A stretch of 64,000 nt of DNA from Bacteroidia bacterium (GCA_030429205.1 JAUICZ010000001.1:2160806-2224805); one strand, 5' to 3'; positions 46,112 to 56,143 are shown, counted from the stretch's first letter. The notes: a model not told the origin generated them from the letters alone. A program made the numbers and translations.

Positions 46112-47479
46112 TTATTTCAATCCATAGTTGCTGATGAGGTAGATTAACTGAGTCATAGCTACAGCACCCAATTTTAATTCTCTATGGTTTACTTGTTCAA
46201 ATACATCATTAGCTGTGTGATGTAAGTCAAAATAGCGCTGAGGATCTGGGCGAAGCCCTGCCGCAGGTACTCCATGTCTGTGCAGTGGCGAAATGTCTGC
46301 TCCTCCTCCTTTTTGCTCAAAGTCGTAAAGTCCGTATGGTTTAAAAAGTTCTCTGTAATATCTTATTTGTCTGGCTTTATCATCTTCCATTGCCAGGCTA
46401 AAACCTCTCGGAGAAAAACCTCCGGCATCACTTTCTATAGCAAATATGTGCTCTTCTCCTCTTGCCGTAGCAGAGTCGTCATATGCATATCCGCCGCGCA
46501 AGCCATTTTCTTCATTCATGAAAAGTACTGCACGTACAGTATAGCGTGGTTTAATTCCTAGTTTTTTAAATGCACGAATAACTTCTATTGACTGCACACA
46601 ACCTGCACCATCGTCATGAGCACCATCGCCGGCATCCCAAGAGTCTAAATGTCCGCCTACCAACACAACCTTATTGGGGTATACACTTCCTTCTATTTCA
46701 CCTATTACATTGTAAGAGCGTACACTATCTTTTAGCATCCTGCACTCGCTGGTTAAATAAGCAGTTACATTACCAGTTTTGCATTTTTGTTCCAGCATAT
46801 CCGCACTGGAATTGCCAATTGCTACAGCGGGTATTTTTGCTACATCATCAGCGTAATGCATAGAGCCTGTGTGAGGAAAATCATCTATGCCAGTAGAAAC
46901 AGAACGTATAATTACTGCACTTGCTCCTTTAGCAGACGCTACACTAGGTCCACGCCAGCGATAAGGACCTGCATCAACATAACCATGGAAAGTATGTAAT
47001 AAGTCTTGCCTGAAACGGTAGTTGAAGAAGACCACTTTGTCTTTTACGGCTTCGTCAGGCATTTTTTCAAGTTCTTCAAAGTTGTTAGCCATTACAATAC
47101 CTGCAGCAAGTAGTTTTCCGTCTGTTCCCTGAGAGTTACCTAATGAAAGAATTGGTATTTCAACTTTATCGGAACTTCCTTCAAATTCAATTTTTAGTTG
47201 CTCCTTTCCTCTTATCCAGTGCGGGACATTGACCGGCTGTAACCAAGCTCTGTCTGCTCCTGCTTCTTGCATGGCTTCCAAACCCCACTCAACTGCTTTT
47301 GCAGCTTGCGGGCTACCGCTTAACCTATGACCTACTTCTTTACATAGTACTCTTAAATCATCGTAGCACTTGCCGTGTAACATGATTTCATCACTTATTT
47401 TACGCATAATAAGTGAGTCTTGAGCCATGCAAGTAGCGGGTAAGCCTGCCAGTAGTATTATTGAAAAGATTTTTCTCAT
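46112..47479 (-). CDS. M28 family zinc aminopeptidase with PA domain
   Basis: 455 residues with a signal peptide (ends TCMAQ). A protease-associated (PA) insertion is at about 120-250. Zinc ligands in order: GGHLDSWD (H, D), HDDGAG (D), NEENGL (catalytic E and ligand), ESDAG (D) and LHHTANDV (H). All five are intact, so it should be an active periplasmic or surface aminopeptidase. It shares an operon boundary with the OppC-like permease. A TATATTTA element just upstream could be a leaderless promoter. Confidence 0.94.
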   Translation of the reverse strand: MRKIFSIILLAGLPATCMAQDSLIMRKISDEIMLHGKCYDDLRVLCKEVGHRLSGSPQAAKAVEWGLEAMQEAGADRAWLQPVNVPHWIRGKEQLKIEFEGSSDKVEIPILSLGNSQGTDGKLLAAGIVMANNFEELEKMPDEAVKDKVVFFNYRFRQDLLHTFHGYVDAGPYRWRGPSVASAKGASAVIIRSVSTGIDDFPHTGSMHYADDVAKIPAVAIGNSSADMLEQKCKTGNVTAYLTSECRMLKDSVRSYNVIGEIEGSVYPNKVVLVGGHLDSWDAGDGAHDDGAGCVQSIEVIRAFKKLGIKPRYTVRAVLFMNEENGLRGGYAYDDSATARGEEHIFAIESDAGGFSPRGFSLAMEDDKARQIRYYRELFKPYGLYDFEQKGGGADISPLHRHGVPAAGLRPDPQRYFDLHHTANDVFEQVNHRELKLGAVAMTQLIYLISNYGLK

Positions 47480-47576
47480 TACGTAAATATAAAAAAGATG
47501 GGTTTATATGTTCTTTACATTTTATTATGACAGGACTTTTGAATATTGACTATATTTACAAATAGAAAATCTAATC

Positions 47577-47918
47577 ATGAATAAGCTTAAGTTTATAACA
47601 CTCTTTTTAACAGCAGGGCTGTTTTTTGCACAATGTTCTAGCAACAAAAAAGTAGCTAGTAATACAGACAAAAAGATTGATGATGTAAGTATTGTAGCTT
47701 CTTTGAATAATAAGTTCAGTGTAGAACAAATTAATGAAGGGAAAACTATTTACGAGTCTAGCTGTAAAAAGTGTCATGAGCTGTATGCACCTGAATCTCG
47801 CGATATAGCTGCTTGGGAGTATATTTTACCTAAAATGTATGTACGTACAGAGCTGAATAAAGACGAAGTAGCTAAAATGCGTGCATATTTATTAACTCAT
47901 GCTAAGCGTAAAGCTTAA
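47577..47918 (+). CDS. Small c-type cytochrome lipoprotein
   Basis: 113 residues. Signal peptide with lipobox FFAQC (Cys at about 20), a short linker, then a haem motif CKKCH (CX2CH) at about 63-67 in ESSCKKCHELY, with a C-terminal methionine (PKMY) as a possible axial ligand. Likely a lipid-anchored single-haem electron carrier. bshA follows 28 bases later on the same strand. Confidence 0.85.
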   Translation: MNKLKFITLFLTAGLFFAQCSSNKKVASNTDKKIDDVSIVASLNNKFSVEQINEGKTIYESSCKKCHELYAPESRDIAAWEYILPKMYVRTELNKDEVAKMRAYLLTHAKRKA

Positions 47919-47946
47919 GTTATAGACACAATAAAACCATCTTAGT

Positions 47947-49155
47947 ATGAAGATTGGAATAGTATGTTATCCCACTTTTGGCGGTAGCGGTGTATTGGCT
48001 ACTGAGCTGGGTATGGCTTTGTCTGAAAAAGGGCATGAGATACACTTTATCTCGTATCAACAACCTGTAAGGTTGCACTTTCATCCTAATATATGTTACC
48101 ACGAGGTGTCTGTGCCTAAATATCCATTGTTTGACTATCCGCCATACGAGACAGCACTTACCAGTACCATGGTGAATGTGATAAGCAATAATAAGCTAGA
48201 TCTTTTGCATGTACACTATGCAATACCGCACGCATCTGCGGCGTACTATGCTCGTGAAATACTCAGAAAAACAAGAAAAGATATACCGTATATAACAACG
48301 CTACATGGTACGGATATAACACTTGTTGGTAAAGATCAAACATACGCTCCTGTTGTTACTCATTCTATCAACGAGAGTGATGCTATTACAGCCGTATCTG
48401 ATAACCTTAGGGAAGAGACATACAGGTCTTTTGAAATAGAAAAAGATATAGTTGTTATTCCGAATTTTGTGGATACAGAACATTTTAGGAGAGCTGATAA
48501 AGACCATTTCAAGAAAATGGTTGCGCCAAATGGTGAAAGGATTTTAGTACATGCATCAAACTTCAGGAAGGTAAAAAGGGTAGATGATGTTTTAAGAGTT
48601 TTTGAACGTGTACGTGAAAAAATACCAGCTAAACTTCTAATGGTTGGAGACGGTCCGGAGAGACAGCATGCAGAAGAGTTGGCCAGAACTTTAAGAATAC
48701 ATAATGATACCCGTTTTCTGGGTAAACAAGAGGAAATGAACGAGATATTAAGTATCTCTGACTTATTTGTTTTAACGTCTCAATATGAAAGCTTCGGGCT
48801 TTCTGCCTTGGAGGCGATGGCATGTGGTGTACCGGTTATCTCTACTAATTCCGGAGGGTTGCCGGAAATCAACGTTCATGATAAAACAGGCTTTTTAAGT
48901 GATGTAGGTGATATAATGAGTATGGCAGAATATGCATTGCACATTCTTTCTGATGATAATACTTTAGGTAGTTTTAAAAATGCGGCAGCTTTGCATGCTC
49001 GTAGTTACGAGCAAGGTAAAATTGTCCCCATTTACGAAGATCTATATCAGAATGTGATTGATAACTACGTGAAAAGCGAAGAGAGTAATAAACCTGAAAA
49101 GAAGCAAAAAGAAAAAGTAGAAGAAACTGCTGAATCCGATAATGAGTCGAGCTAG
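47947..49155 (+). CDS. bshA: N-acetyl-alpha-D-glucosaminyl L-malate synthase BshA (bacillithiol synthesis)
   Basis: 402 residues, GT-B type glycosyltransferase. The N-terminal VCYPTFGGSGVLATELG and the HVHYAIPHASAAYYAREI block are diagnostic for BshA, and the C-domain E-x7-E signature is in YESFGLSALEAMACGVPVI. It links UDP-GlcNAc and L-malate as the first step to bacillithiol. The C-terminal tail after about residue 375 is highly charged (K/E) and beyond the usual enzyme end. bshB and bshC are not in the window. Confidence 0.96.
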   Translation: MKIGIVCYPTFGGSGVLATELGMALSEKGHEIHFISYQQPVRLHFHPNICYHEVSVPKYPLFDYPPYETALTSTMVNVISNNKLDLLHVHYAIPHASAAYYAREILRKTRKDIPYITTLHGTDITLVGKDQTYAPVVTHSINESDAITAVSDNLREETYRSFEIEKDIVVIPNFVDTEHFRRADKDHFKKMVAPNGERILVHASNFRKVKRVDDVLRVFERVREKIPAKLLMVGDGPERQHAEELARTLRIHNDTRFLGKQEEMNEILSISDLFVLTSQYESFGLSALEAMACGVPVISTNSGGLPEINVHDKTGFLSDVGDIMSMAEYALHILSDDNTLGSFKNAAALHARSYEQGKIVPIYEDLYQNVIDNYVKSEESNKPEKKQKEKVEETAESDNESS

Positions 49156-49496
49156 CCTTCTTGTAAGGCTTCCCAGTATTCAGCACCTCTTCGTGTATGT
49201 GGTATTACAATCGTTCCTCCTACAATATTTGCAACAGCAAAAACTTCGTAGAGCTCCTCTGTAGTTACACCTTGTTCATGACACTTTTCTATATGATACT
49301 TGATGCAATCATCACATCGTAGTACCATGCTGGCTACCAATCCCAGCATTTCTTTTGTTTTGACAGGAAGTGCACCTTCTGCATATGTATTAGTATCTAA
49401 ATTGAATAAGCGATTGATGACCTTGTTTTTTTTGCCTAATATCACCTCGTTCATTTTAGCTCGGTACTCGTTGAATTCTTCTACTTGTTTATTCAT
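49152..49496 (-). CDS. Carboxymuconolactone decarboxylase family protein (AhpD-like)
   Basis: 114 residues from the ATG at 49496 (MNKQVEEFNEYRAKM). The motif CDDCIKYHIEKC holds the C-x-x-C and a following His of the AhpD-like redox group, and TKEMLGLVASM is the typical start of the helical domain. It may act as a peroxidase-type reductase helper. It overlaps the bshA 3' end by four bases on the opposite strand. Confidence 0.87.
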   Translation of the reverse strand: MNKQVEEFNEYRAKMNEVILGKKNKVINRLFNLDTNTYAEGALPVKTKEMLGLVASMVLRCDDCIKYHIEKCHEQGVTTEELYEVFAVANIVGGTIVIPHTRRGAEYWEALQEG

Positions 49497-49537
49497 GTCA
49501 CAAAATTTAGAGACACCAAATGTAAGGAAGAAATACA

Positions 49538-50986
49538 TTATCTGGTAGCTACTCCAAAAGGGTATACTGCAACCTCAGAACCGCTTTTGTATACTAATTC
49601 TAAGGTGCTCATGTCAATAAATGTCACATTGCCATTTCTGCCTTCACAGTCTGATGAATGGTGAGGCTCGTCACCTTCAGGAGATATATTGGCATTGACA
49701 ACTGTAACAATATCTTGTTCGTCATCTACAGCAATGCCAAACGGTTGATAACCGCTGTCAATACGCTTTATTTCAGTATTGGTTTTTGTGTCTATAACAA
49801 TGATAGAGCCTCTGTTTCCGGGAAAGGTCTTTGTATCGTCTGGGCAGCTTACAAACAGTAGCTTACGTTTTTTTGATATGCTGATGCGTGAAGGGTTCGT
49901 CTTTATAGGTATAATGGTTTCCAATTTACCTGTAAGCATGTCTACTACTCTTATGTCTTTAGATTGAGAGCATGCTATGTAACACTTTTCGTTTATGACT
50001 TTTAGATCTACAGGATTGAGTGAGTTGCCTTTAATTATATTATTTGTCCCGTCAATAGGTAGCTCTTTTATTTCGGGTTTCAATGGTTCTGTTATATCAA
50101 TGTCATATACATAATTACCTTGCAGGCAACCAACGTACATCTTGTTGAAAGCTTCGTTTAGTGCAATATTGGTTGGATAGTTAATGCCTTTATATGTTGC
50201 AAGTAGTTTACTGTTTTGTAAATCAACATAAGCAATTTTTCCATTTTTATTATGATCTGCAAAAAAACCGTACCTGCTGTCTTGAGTTATGGTGAAGTTT
50301 AGCCAGTTTCCACTACCTATATATATATCATTTAAAAACTGATCGTCTTCTGCGCTATACTTTTGTACAACCTGCTTGGGTGTGAAAAAAGAAACGTACC
50401 AGTTTTGTTTATCAGGAGATACGTTGATGCCATATGGAAACTCCTCTGTTGGTAGGTGACCAACATCAATATATCTCATTTGTAAAAGTGAGTTTGCGTC
50501 AAAAACAGTAACAACATCACATAGCTGATTAGTGATATAGATTTTCTTTCGTTTCGGGTTGCCTGCAAATTTTACTATCCCTTTGTTGTTGGGGGCTCCT
50601 TTTTCTATCCAATCTTTTAATGTTAAATACTCTTGCGTATTTAAGGGAGTAGCATTTACTGGCATAGTAGGCAACAATGTTACCCCAAGATTGGTATCAA
50701 TGTTTGTATAATAACAAAGGGTACTGAAATCTGACCTGAAAGGGATAACGCAAGCTCCAATGCTGCCTCCTTCAAACATCTTGTTCCATGTTGTTAGGTT
50801 AAGGCTTCCTGCTCCTTTATAGCTTGTGTTATTATGACACCCTGCAACAGCACACTTGCCCAATATAATACTACCTACTTCTTTAGGGTAGCCGCTATTA
50901 ATAGTAATGTCTGCAGGCTTATGTTTGCAGGCTATAAAAAGTATTATTATTAAAGAAATAAAGTATTTAGTCTTGAGGCGCACCAT
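49538..50986 (-). CDS. Lipoprotein with haem-like CX4CH domain and YVTN-type beta-propeller
   Basis: 482 residues. Signal peptide with lipobox LFIAC. A small domain (about 35-135) has KCAVAGCHN, which is C-x4-C-H rather than C-x2-C-H, then LPTMPVNATPL. The rest is a seven-bladed YVTN-like propeller with repeats such as IYITNQLCDVVTVFDANSL and IVVIDTKTNTEIKRIDSG. Likely extracytoplasmic, possibly binding a ligand on the propeller face and a haem on the small domain. The start overlaps the previous gene by 20 bases. Confidence 0.82.
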   Translation of the reverse strand: MVRLKTKYFISLIIILFIACKHKPADITINSGYPKEVGSIILGKCAVAGCHNNTSYKGAGSLNLTTWNKMFEGGSIGACVIPFRSDFSTLCYYTNIDTNLGVTLLPTMPVNATPLNTQEYLTLKDWIEKGAPNNKGIVKFAGNPKRKKIYITNQLCDVVTVFDANSLLQMRYIDVGHLPTEEFPYGINVSPDKQNWYVSFFTPKQVVQKYSAEDDQFLNDIYIGSGNWLNFTITQDSRYGFFADHNKNGKIAYVDLQNSKLLATYKGINYPTNIALNEAFNKMYVGCLQGNYVYDIDITEPLKPEIKELPIDGTNNIIKGNSLNPVDLKVINEKCYIACSQSKDIRVVDMLTGKLETIIPIKTNPSRISISKKRKLLFVSCPDDTKTFPGNRGSIIVIDTKTNTEIKRIDSGYQPFGIAVDDEQDIVTVVNANISPEGDEPHHSSDCEGRNGNVTFIDMSTLELVYKSGSEVAVYPFGVATR

Positions 50987-51317
50987 TTTCTAACCAGCAT
51001 TTAAATATGTTTTTTTCTGCTTCAGTAAGTTGGCTGGCATTTGCAGGAGGCATAATACCTTTATCCAAAACAAAATCTTTTAAACGACCATTGTCTGCTC
51101 TCTCTTTTAAGTTATTATAGTTGTTAAGTGCAACAAGGTTGCTATTCCCATTGTGACAACCACTAACAGCACATTTAGTTTTTATTACAGGTAGTAAGTT
51201 GTCGTTAAAGTGTCCGATACAGTTTTCATTTGGTTGTTGTGATGAAGGTGTGTCTTTTGTTTTATTGCAGGCAATCACTGAAATTATTAACGCGATAAAA
51301 GTGATGTTGTATTTCAT
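50967..51317 (-). CDS. Small lipoprotein with haem-like CX4CH motif
   Basis: 116 residues from the ATG at 51317, with lipobox ISVIAC. The motif KCAVSGCHNGN again is C-x4-C-H, and the following GIMPPAN contains a possible methionine axial ligand, as in small Planctomycete-type cytochrome domains. It overlaps the propeller lipoprotein gene by 20 bases, so the two are probably partners. Confidence 0.78.
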   Translation of the reverse strand: MKYNITFIALIISVIACNKTKDTPSSQQPNENCIGHFNDNLLPVIKTKCAVSGCHNGNSNLVALNNYNNLKERADNGRLKDFVLDKGIMPPANASQLTEAEKNIFKCWLENGAPQD

Positions 51318-51320
51318 AAT

Positions 51321-51355
51321 AAAAGAATAATGGGTATGCGTATTGCACACCCATT
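51321..51355 (-). terminator. Weak terminator or attenuator after the GEVED gene
   Basis: Arms AATGGGT (51329-51335) and ACCCATT (51349-51355) with an inner A-C mismatch and three more pairs. On the minus strand it is followed by TTATTCTTTT. It lies between the GEVED gene and the haem lipoprotein gene, so it may reduce read-through. Confidence 0.5.
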
Positions 51356-51371
51356 AAACAGGTTGGTTAAT

Positions 51372-52211
51372 TTAATTTGTCTTAGTAATACGTTGAAACG
51401 CTGTGTTATTCCCGGATGATAGCTTTATCAGGTATACACCTGCATTTTGTGTGTAGTCATTCATGTTGAAGTTATATCTGCGGGTAGTTTGCTTAGCCTC
51501 TCTAATGATATTGCTAATAAGCTTGCCTGTAATGTCATATAAGTCAATGCTGAAGTTGGTGTGACTATTGTTGTTCAGTACTACTGTAATGTTGTCATTT
51601 GTAGGGTTGGGGTAGATATTTGCTTCAAGTGTGTTGCTGATTACTTTTACAGATGCAGGAGGGACAATTTTTACATGATAATCCTCCATCTCTCCATGAT
51701 AGTCTATAGGGTCTTTAGGAACATCACAAGGCGTTGGAATTGTATGCCCTGCGTCAGAACTCATTTTTGCCGTCACACGCAATCTGGTCCACCCCAGTTT
51801 TGCATTGGCAGGTATAGTAAAACTATCCGTGTAAGTTCCATATGTCAAAAAGTCCTTGGAGTTGACTTCTTCATTGCTACCGGTAAAGTCCGTGTTCTGG
51901 TCATAGTCAATCCACATACGTACATTATTACGAGCGTTGGGGAAAAACTGGTCGTCTCTTGAGTGGGTAATACTAAAAACATATGTCTTACCAATTTCCA
52001 ATTCAGTAGAATCTGTCGTGAGCACAATAGAAGGGTCTGACAATGGTTTCTCTACATTACTTGAAGTTCTGTCAATAGTAGATAACTTAAAGTTTGTAAT
52101 GCCTGGCTGTTTTGCACTATATATTGTACGGCCGGGTAACATACAGTATTGAGCATTTGCTGCAGTGGAGATGCTTAACACAATTAATAAAAGTTTAGTA
52201 AAGCTTTTCAT
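51372..52211 (-). CDS. GEVED domain protein with T9SS sorting domain
   Basis: 279 residues. Signal peptide ending AANAQ. The GEVED-type segment NVRMWIDYDQNTDFTGSNEEV is at about 95-120, and the CTD begins IYPNPTNDN near residue 205, ending RITKTN. It is exported by T9SS; GEVED domains are common in adhesive or enzyme-linked surface proteins, but no enzyme is fused here. First gene of a run reading into the haem lipoproteins. Confidence 0.87.
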   Translation of the reverse strand: MKSFTKLLLIVLSISTAANAQYCMLPGRTIYSAKQPGITNFKLSTIDRTSSNVEKPLSDPSIVLTTDSTELEIGKTYVFSITHSRDDQFFPNARNNVRMWIDYDQNTDFTGSNEEVNSKDFLTYGTYTDSFTIPANAKLGWTRLRVTAKMSSDAGHTIPTPCDVPKDPIDYHGEMEDYHVKIVPPASVKVISNTLEANIYPNPTNDNITVVLNNNSHTNFSIDLYDITGKLISNIIREAKQTTRRYNFNMNDYTQNAGVYLIKLSSGNNTAFQRITKTN

Positions 52212-52355
52212 TAGTAGTTTTTTTAGTTATCGCTAAACTACCGGGCGAAAAGTCATAAACTTTTTAATTATTCCTAATAAACCTTAAAGAATCTTAAATT
52301 AAACTTAGGTTTTACAATTAATTGACAATAAGCGGGTTGTGGGTCTTATGTGTTT

Positions 52356-53762
52356 TTAAAAATATCCGTTAAAGTCTTTTCTGAACTTCCAGATCAAACC
52401 CGCATACATATCGAAATTGCGTACTTTCCTGGATGCTAATGTTGAGAATACAGATGATGAGCCAATGAAGAATGGCCCAAAACGCACTGCAGCTCCAATT
52501 GTAAATGTTTGAAAACCTGTTAGTGAAAAAGGTATACTAAGTTTTAGGTTTTTACCTCCAAAACTAGGTGTAATGTTGAAGTAATTTACATAAGCTGGTT
52601 TATATATGTCGCCGCCATTACCTCTAAGGTTTAATAATACATTGGCAGCAACGTTTACTTTCTCTGACATATTGTAATCGCCCCCAAAACGTAATGCTGT
52701 TGGTAAACCTACCCTGAACTTCTCAACCGATGAAGGGGTGCTAAGTATGGAATCCTTTTGAAGCCGTTCTGTAAACTGGTATATTTCTTCGTAGTCGTAC
52801 TTAACAAGTGTACTGGTGTCTATTTGATTAATACGTACATCATATGTGCCACTACCTCTGTCTGCTACATAACCTATGCCTCCAATATCTGTTAATGATG
52901 CATATACGCTGTACATATAAGGGGTGGGGTGGTTTGGATTTCCATCAGGATGGTACTCGTACTGCCAGCCAATATCCAGGCCTAGGCCCCATTTTCCTCC
53001 TCTGTTAAACCATGATGTTAGATCGTTTTGCGCATTACCGTCAATAAACGCTCCGATATTATAGCTATATAACATTGTAAGGTCACCCTGTATTTCTCCG
53101 ATTGTATCAGCATCTTTCCGCTGATAATGTATATCATTTGTATAAATACTACCTGCAACAAAACCCATAAGGAATTTAACACTTACGCCACCACGCATCA
53201 CATTATAATAATCGTTTTTCAATATCCTACCATATGTGAACCCGATCTCAGAGAAAGTATGTGTTGTAAAGCCCGCATTATTGAAACCTATATTTTGCCC
53301 ATATAGGCTATTGGGTGTTTCCTGTCCGATAATATCAAACGCTCTTTCGCTAATATTTCCACCTCTTACAATCTGCCTGCATCGTGTAAAAATTCCAACA
53401 TGATGTATGTCTTTATAGGTATATGAAACAGATGGTCCAACGATATCTATATTAGCCCAAAGATGCTTTGTGTTTTTTGTTTTGTACCTGATGTATGTGC
53501 TATCTTCTATGGCATTTCCGTTAAAGCCATTAAAAAGGTAGTTTTTATCAAAAGAGAATGCATTGTTGCCGGCCATAGCGCTGGCAGAAAAGAGCATTAT
53601 TTCCATTCCATTACTACTAGCTGCAACCCAAGCAGGGTTTGTTGGCATTTGTTGTATTGCGGCATAATCTCTGGTGCTTATGCCAATAAATTGCTGTGCT
53701 TGAGATGTAAGCGATATAAGGAACAATATTGCTGTTGTAATAACTGTTTGCAGTAACCTCAT
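52356..53762 (-). CDS. DUF5723-like outer-membrane beta-barrel protein
   Basis: 468 residues with a signal peptide ending in SQAQQ. The early NPAWVAAS and a series of alternating aromatic strands end in an aromatic tail (KDFNGYF), as expected for an outer-membrane barrel, and the overall layout matches the DUF5723 family of Bacteroidota. Function unknown; similar barrels are often tied to surface export. It follows the ribosomal operon terminator on the same strand with its own leader. Confidence 0.75.
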   Translation of the reverse strand: MRLLQTVITTAILFLISLTSQAQQFIGISTRDYAAIQQMPTNPAWVAASSNGMEIMLFSASAMAGNNAFSFDKNYLFNGFNGNAIEDSTYIRYKTKNTKHLWANIDIVGPSVSYTYKDIHHVGIFTRCRQIVRGGNISERAFDIIGQETPNSLYGQNIGFNNAGFTTHTFSEIGFTYGRILKNDYYNVMRGGVSVKFLMGFVAGSIYTNDIHYQRKDADTIGEIQGDLTMLYSYNIGAFIDGNAQNDLTSWFNRGGKWGLGLDIGWQYEYHPDGNPNHPTPYMYSVYASLTDIGGIGYVADRGSGTYDVRINQIDTSTLVKYDYEEIYQFTERLQKDSILSTPSSVEKFRVGLPTALRFGGDYNMSEKVNVAANVLLNLRGNGGDIYKPAYVNYFNITPSFGGKNLKLSIPFSLTGFQTFTIGAAVRFGPFFIGSSSVFSTLASRKVRNFDMYAGLIWKFRKDFNGYF

Positions 53763-53886
53763 TCTAGATGCTTATGCTGTATGTGTTGTGCGGCAAGTTA
53801 ACGATATATTTCGATCTTAATCTTGTATCAAAACGTTATTATCAAGGTGAAATTGTTAAGTCTTTATTTTTTACAAAGTGATGGCA

Positions 53887-53918
53887 AAAAAATAACCCCA
53901 TGCTATTAGCACGGGGTT
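53887..53918 (-). terminator. Terminator of the rplKAJL operon
   Basis: Stem AACCCCATGC (53894-53903) and GCACGGGGTT (53909-53918) with one A-C mismatch and a five-base loop; on the minus strand a T run follows. It lies 26 bases after the rplL stop, so the operon ends here. Confidence 0.8.
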
Positions 53919-53943
53919 AATAATTTTACAAGAAGAATAGAAA

Positions 53944-54324
53944 TTATTCAACTTCAACTTCAGCACCAGCATCTTTCAACTTAGCTGCAATATCGTCAGC
54001 TTCAGCTTTGCTTACGCCTTCTTTAACTGGGCTTGGAGCACCGTCAACTAATTCTTTAGCTTCTTTAAGACCTAAACCTGTAAGTTCTTTAACAACTTTT
54101 ACAACGTTTAGTTTAGCACCACCAGCTGCTTTAAGAACTACGTTGAATTCAGTTTTCTCTTCAGCTGCACCAGCGTCTCCGCCACCAGCTGCAGGACCTG
54201 CTACTGCAACAGCTGCTGCTGCAGGTTCGATACCGTATTCTTCTTTAAGTATGTTAGCTAGTTCGTTAACGTCTTTTACGCTAAGGTTAACTAATTGTTC
54301 TGCGATTTCTTTTAATTCTGCCAT
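53944..54324 (-). CDS. rplL: 50S ribosomal protein L7/L12
   Basis: 126 residues: N-terminal dimerisation helices ([23 protein letters not shown]), an Ala/Gly-rich hinge ([23 protein letters not shown]) and a C-terminal domain ([25 protein letters not shown]). It forms the stalk that recruits translation factors with L10. Last gene of the operon. rpoB, the usual next gene, is not here. Confidence 0.98.
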   Translation of the reverse strand: MAELKEIAEQLVNLSVKDVNELANILKEEYGIEPAAAAVAVAGPAAGGGDAGAAEEKTEFNVVLKAAGGAKLNVVKVVKELTGLGLKEAKELVDGAPSPVKEGVSKAEADDIAAKLKDAGAEVEVE

Positions 54325-54389
54325 GATTATGACTTTTTAATAATTAAGTTCAAAAATAAAAATAATATAGTTGGACTTGGAAGCCGATT

Positions 54390-54926
54390 TTATGATGCTG
54401 CTTTTTCCTCCAACGCCTTAACAAGGCCAGCTAGTTTGCTACCAGCGTTCAACGCGCTCATAACATTCTTAGCAGGAGATTGAAGCAACGTGATGATTTC
54501 GCCAAGAAGCTCGTGTTTGCTCTTCAGCGATTTCAACATAGATAATTGTTCTTCTCCAACAAATACATCACCGTCGATAAATGCAGCTTTAAGTACTGGC
54601 TTATCTGCGCCGTTGTCTTTACGGAAAGAACTAATGATAACTGCCGGATCTTTAGCAGTTTCAGAGAACATTAAGGCTGTTACACCTTTTAAAGAATCAA
54701 ATGCGCCATTGTAGCGATCTTCATCTAGTTGTTCTAATGCTTTGCGGATAAGAGTGTTTTTAGCAACTCTCATTTCTACATTTTTTTCAAAGCATACTCT
54801 ACGCAAAGTACTTGTTTGCTCTGCGTCAAGAGATTCTGTATCTGTAAGGTAGAAGTTGTCGTACTGAGAAAACTTTTCTTTCAGTAGTTCAATCGCTTCT
54901 CCTTTTTGTGCTGTTGTCATTGCCAT
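54390..54926 (-). CDS. rplJ: 50S ribosomal protein L10
   Basis: 178 residues. N-terminal rRNA-binding part (EAIELLKEKFSQYDNFYLTD, VEMRVAKNTLIRKAL) and a C-terminal helix (LAGLVKALEEK) that holds L7/L12 dimers. An ATG two codons in (54920) is an alternative start. It lies 65 bases before rplL. Confidence 0.98.
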   Translation of the reverse strand: MAMTTAQKGEAIELLKEKFSQYDNFYLTDTESLDAEQTSTLRRVCFEKNVEMRVAKNTLIRKALEQLDEDRYNGAFDSLKGVTALMFSETAKDPAVIISSFRKDNGADKPVLKAAFIDGDVFVGEEQLSMLKSLKSKHELLGEIITLLQSPAKNVMSALNAGSKLAGLVKALEEKAAS

Positions 54927-54970
54927 TTTAAAAATGTTTTAAAGGATTAATAACCTTTTGTTACCACTGT

Positions 54971-55666
54971 TTACGATGCTACACTTTTAGTATCAATAGT
55001 TATACCCGGGCTCATAGTGCTAGCCATGCTAATGTTTTTCAGGTAAATACCTTTAGCTGTAGATGGTTTCATACGAACCAGTGTGCTAATAAGTTCCTGA
55101 GCATTTGCAGCCAGTTTTTCAGGGTCGAAAGACACACGGCCAACAGAAGCGTGGATAATACCTGCTTTGTCTACCTTAAATGCGATCTTACCTCCCTTAA
55201 CATCATTTACAGCAGCAGCAACATCATTAGTTACTGTACCTGTTTTAGGGTTGGGCATTAGGTTACGAGGTCCTAATACTTTACCTAATCTACCAATCTT
55301 AGGCATTACAGATGGAGTAGCGATTACTACATCAATATCTGTCCAGCCGTCATTGATCTTTTGAACATAGTCGTCTAAACCTACGTGGTCTGCACCGGCA
55401 GCTTTAGCTTCTTCTTCTTTATCAGGCGTACAAAGAACCAATACAGTTTTTGTTTTACCGGTACCGTGCGGAAGCGTTACAGTACCACGGATAGCCTGAT
55501 CTGCTTTTCTTGGGTCTACACCCAAACGTATATGAAGGTCTACAGAACTATCAAATTTTGTGCAGTTAATATCTTTCATTAATCCTGCAGCTTCTGATAG
55601 CGTGTAGTTCTTTTCGTTATCTATTTTAGCCTCTGCGGCCTTTCTTGCTTTACTTAGTTTTGCCAT
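54971..55666 (-). CDS. rplA: 50S ribosomal protein L1
   Basis: 231 residues: [15 protein letters not shown] start, [20 protein letters not shown], and [21 protein letters not shown] are universal L1 blocks. It is part of the L1 stalk and in many bacteria binds its own leader mRNA. 44 bases separate it from rplJ. Confidence 0.98.
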   Translation of the reverse strand: MAKLSKARKAAEAKIDNEKNYTLSEAAGLMKDINCTKFDSSVDLHIRLGVDPRKADQAIRGTVTLPHGTGKTKTVLVLCTPDKEEEAKAAGADHVGLDDYVQKINDGWTDIDVVIATPSVMPKIGRLGKVLGPRNLMPNPKTGTVTNDVAAAVNDVKGGKIAFKVDKAGIIHASVGRVSFDPEKLAANAQELISTLVRMKPSTAKGIYLKNISMASTMSPGITIDTKSVAS

Positions 55667-55699
55667 TGTTGCAATGTTTTAATGTGGTGAACCAATGGA

Positions 55700-56143
55700 T
55701 TAATTTTCCCAAGGTGCTGCACCTTGTACAGTTAGTCCCATACTACGAGCAGTACCTGCTACCATACGCATAGCGCTTTCTACAGTAAAGCAATTTAGGT
55801 CTGCCATCTTATCCTTTGCAATTTCTTCTACTTGCTCCCAGGTAACTTTACCTACTTTTTGACGGTTAGGTTCAGGAGATCCCTTCTTTTTCTTAGAAGC
55901 TTCAAGTAGTTGTACTGCAGCAGGAGGAGTTTTAATAATAAACTCGAACGATTTGTCTGCAAAAACTGTGATTACTACAGGAAGAACTTTTCCCATTTGG
56001 TCTTGCGTACGGGCGTTGAACTGCTTACAGAAGTCCATGATATTCACACCCTTGGCACCTAGTGCCGGACCAATTGGTGGTGCCGGATTGGCTTGGCCAC
56101 CTTTACATTGCAGCTTTACATAGCCGCTAATTTCTTTAGCCAT
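55700..56143 (-). CDS. rplK: 50S ribosomal protein L11
   Basis: 147 residues from the ATG at 56143 ([20 protein letters not shown]). The Pro-rich N-terminal segment ([15 protein letters not shown]), [13 protein letters not shown] and the C-terminal [12 protein letters not shown] are diagnostic. First gene of the operon, with a promoter about 100 bases upstream. An earlier in-frame ATG at 56203 adds 20 unlike residues and is rejected. nusG and secE, usually directly upstream, are absent. Confidence 0.98.
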   Translation of the reverse strand: MAKEISGYVKLQCKGGQANPAPPIGPALGAKGVNIMDFCKQFNARTQDQMGKVLPVVITVFADKSFEFIIKTPPAAVQLLEASKKKKGSPEPNRQKVGKVTWEQVEEIAKDKMADLNCFTVESAMRMVAGTARSMGLTVQGAAPWEN

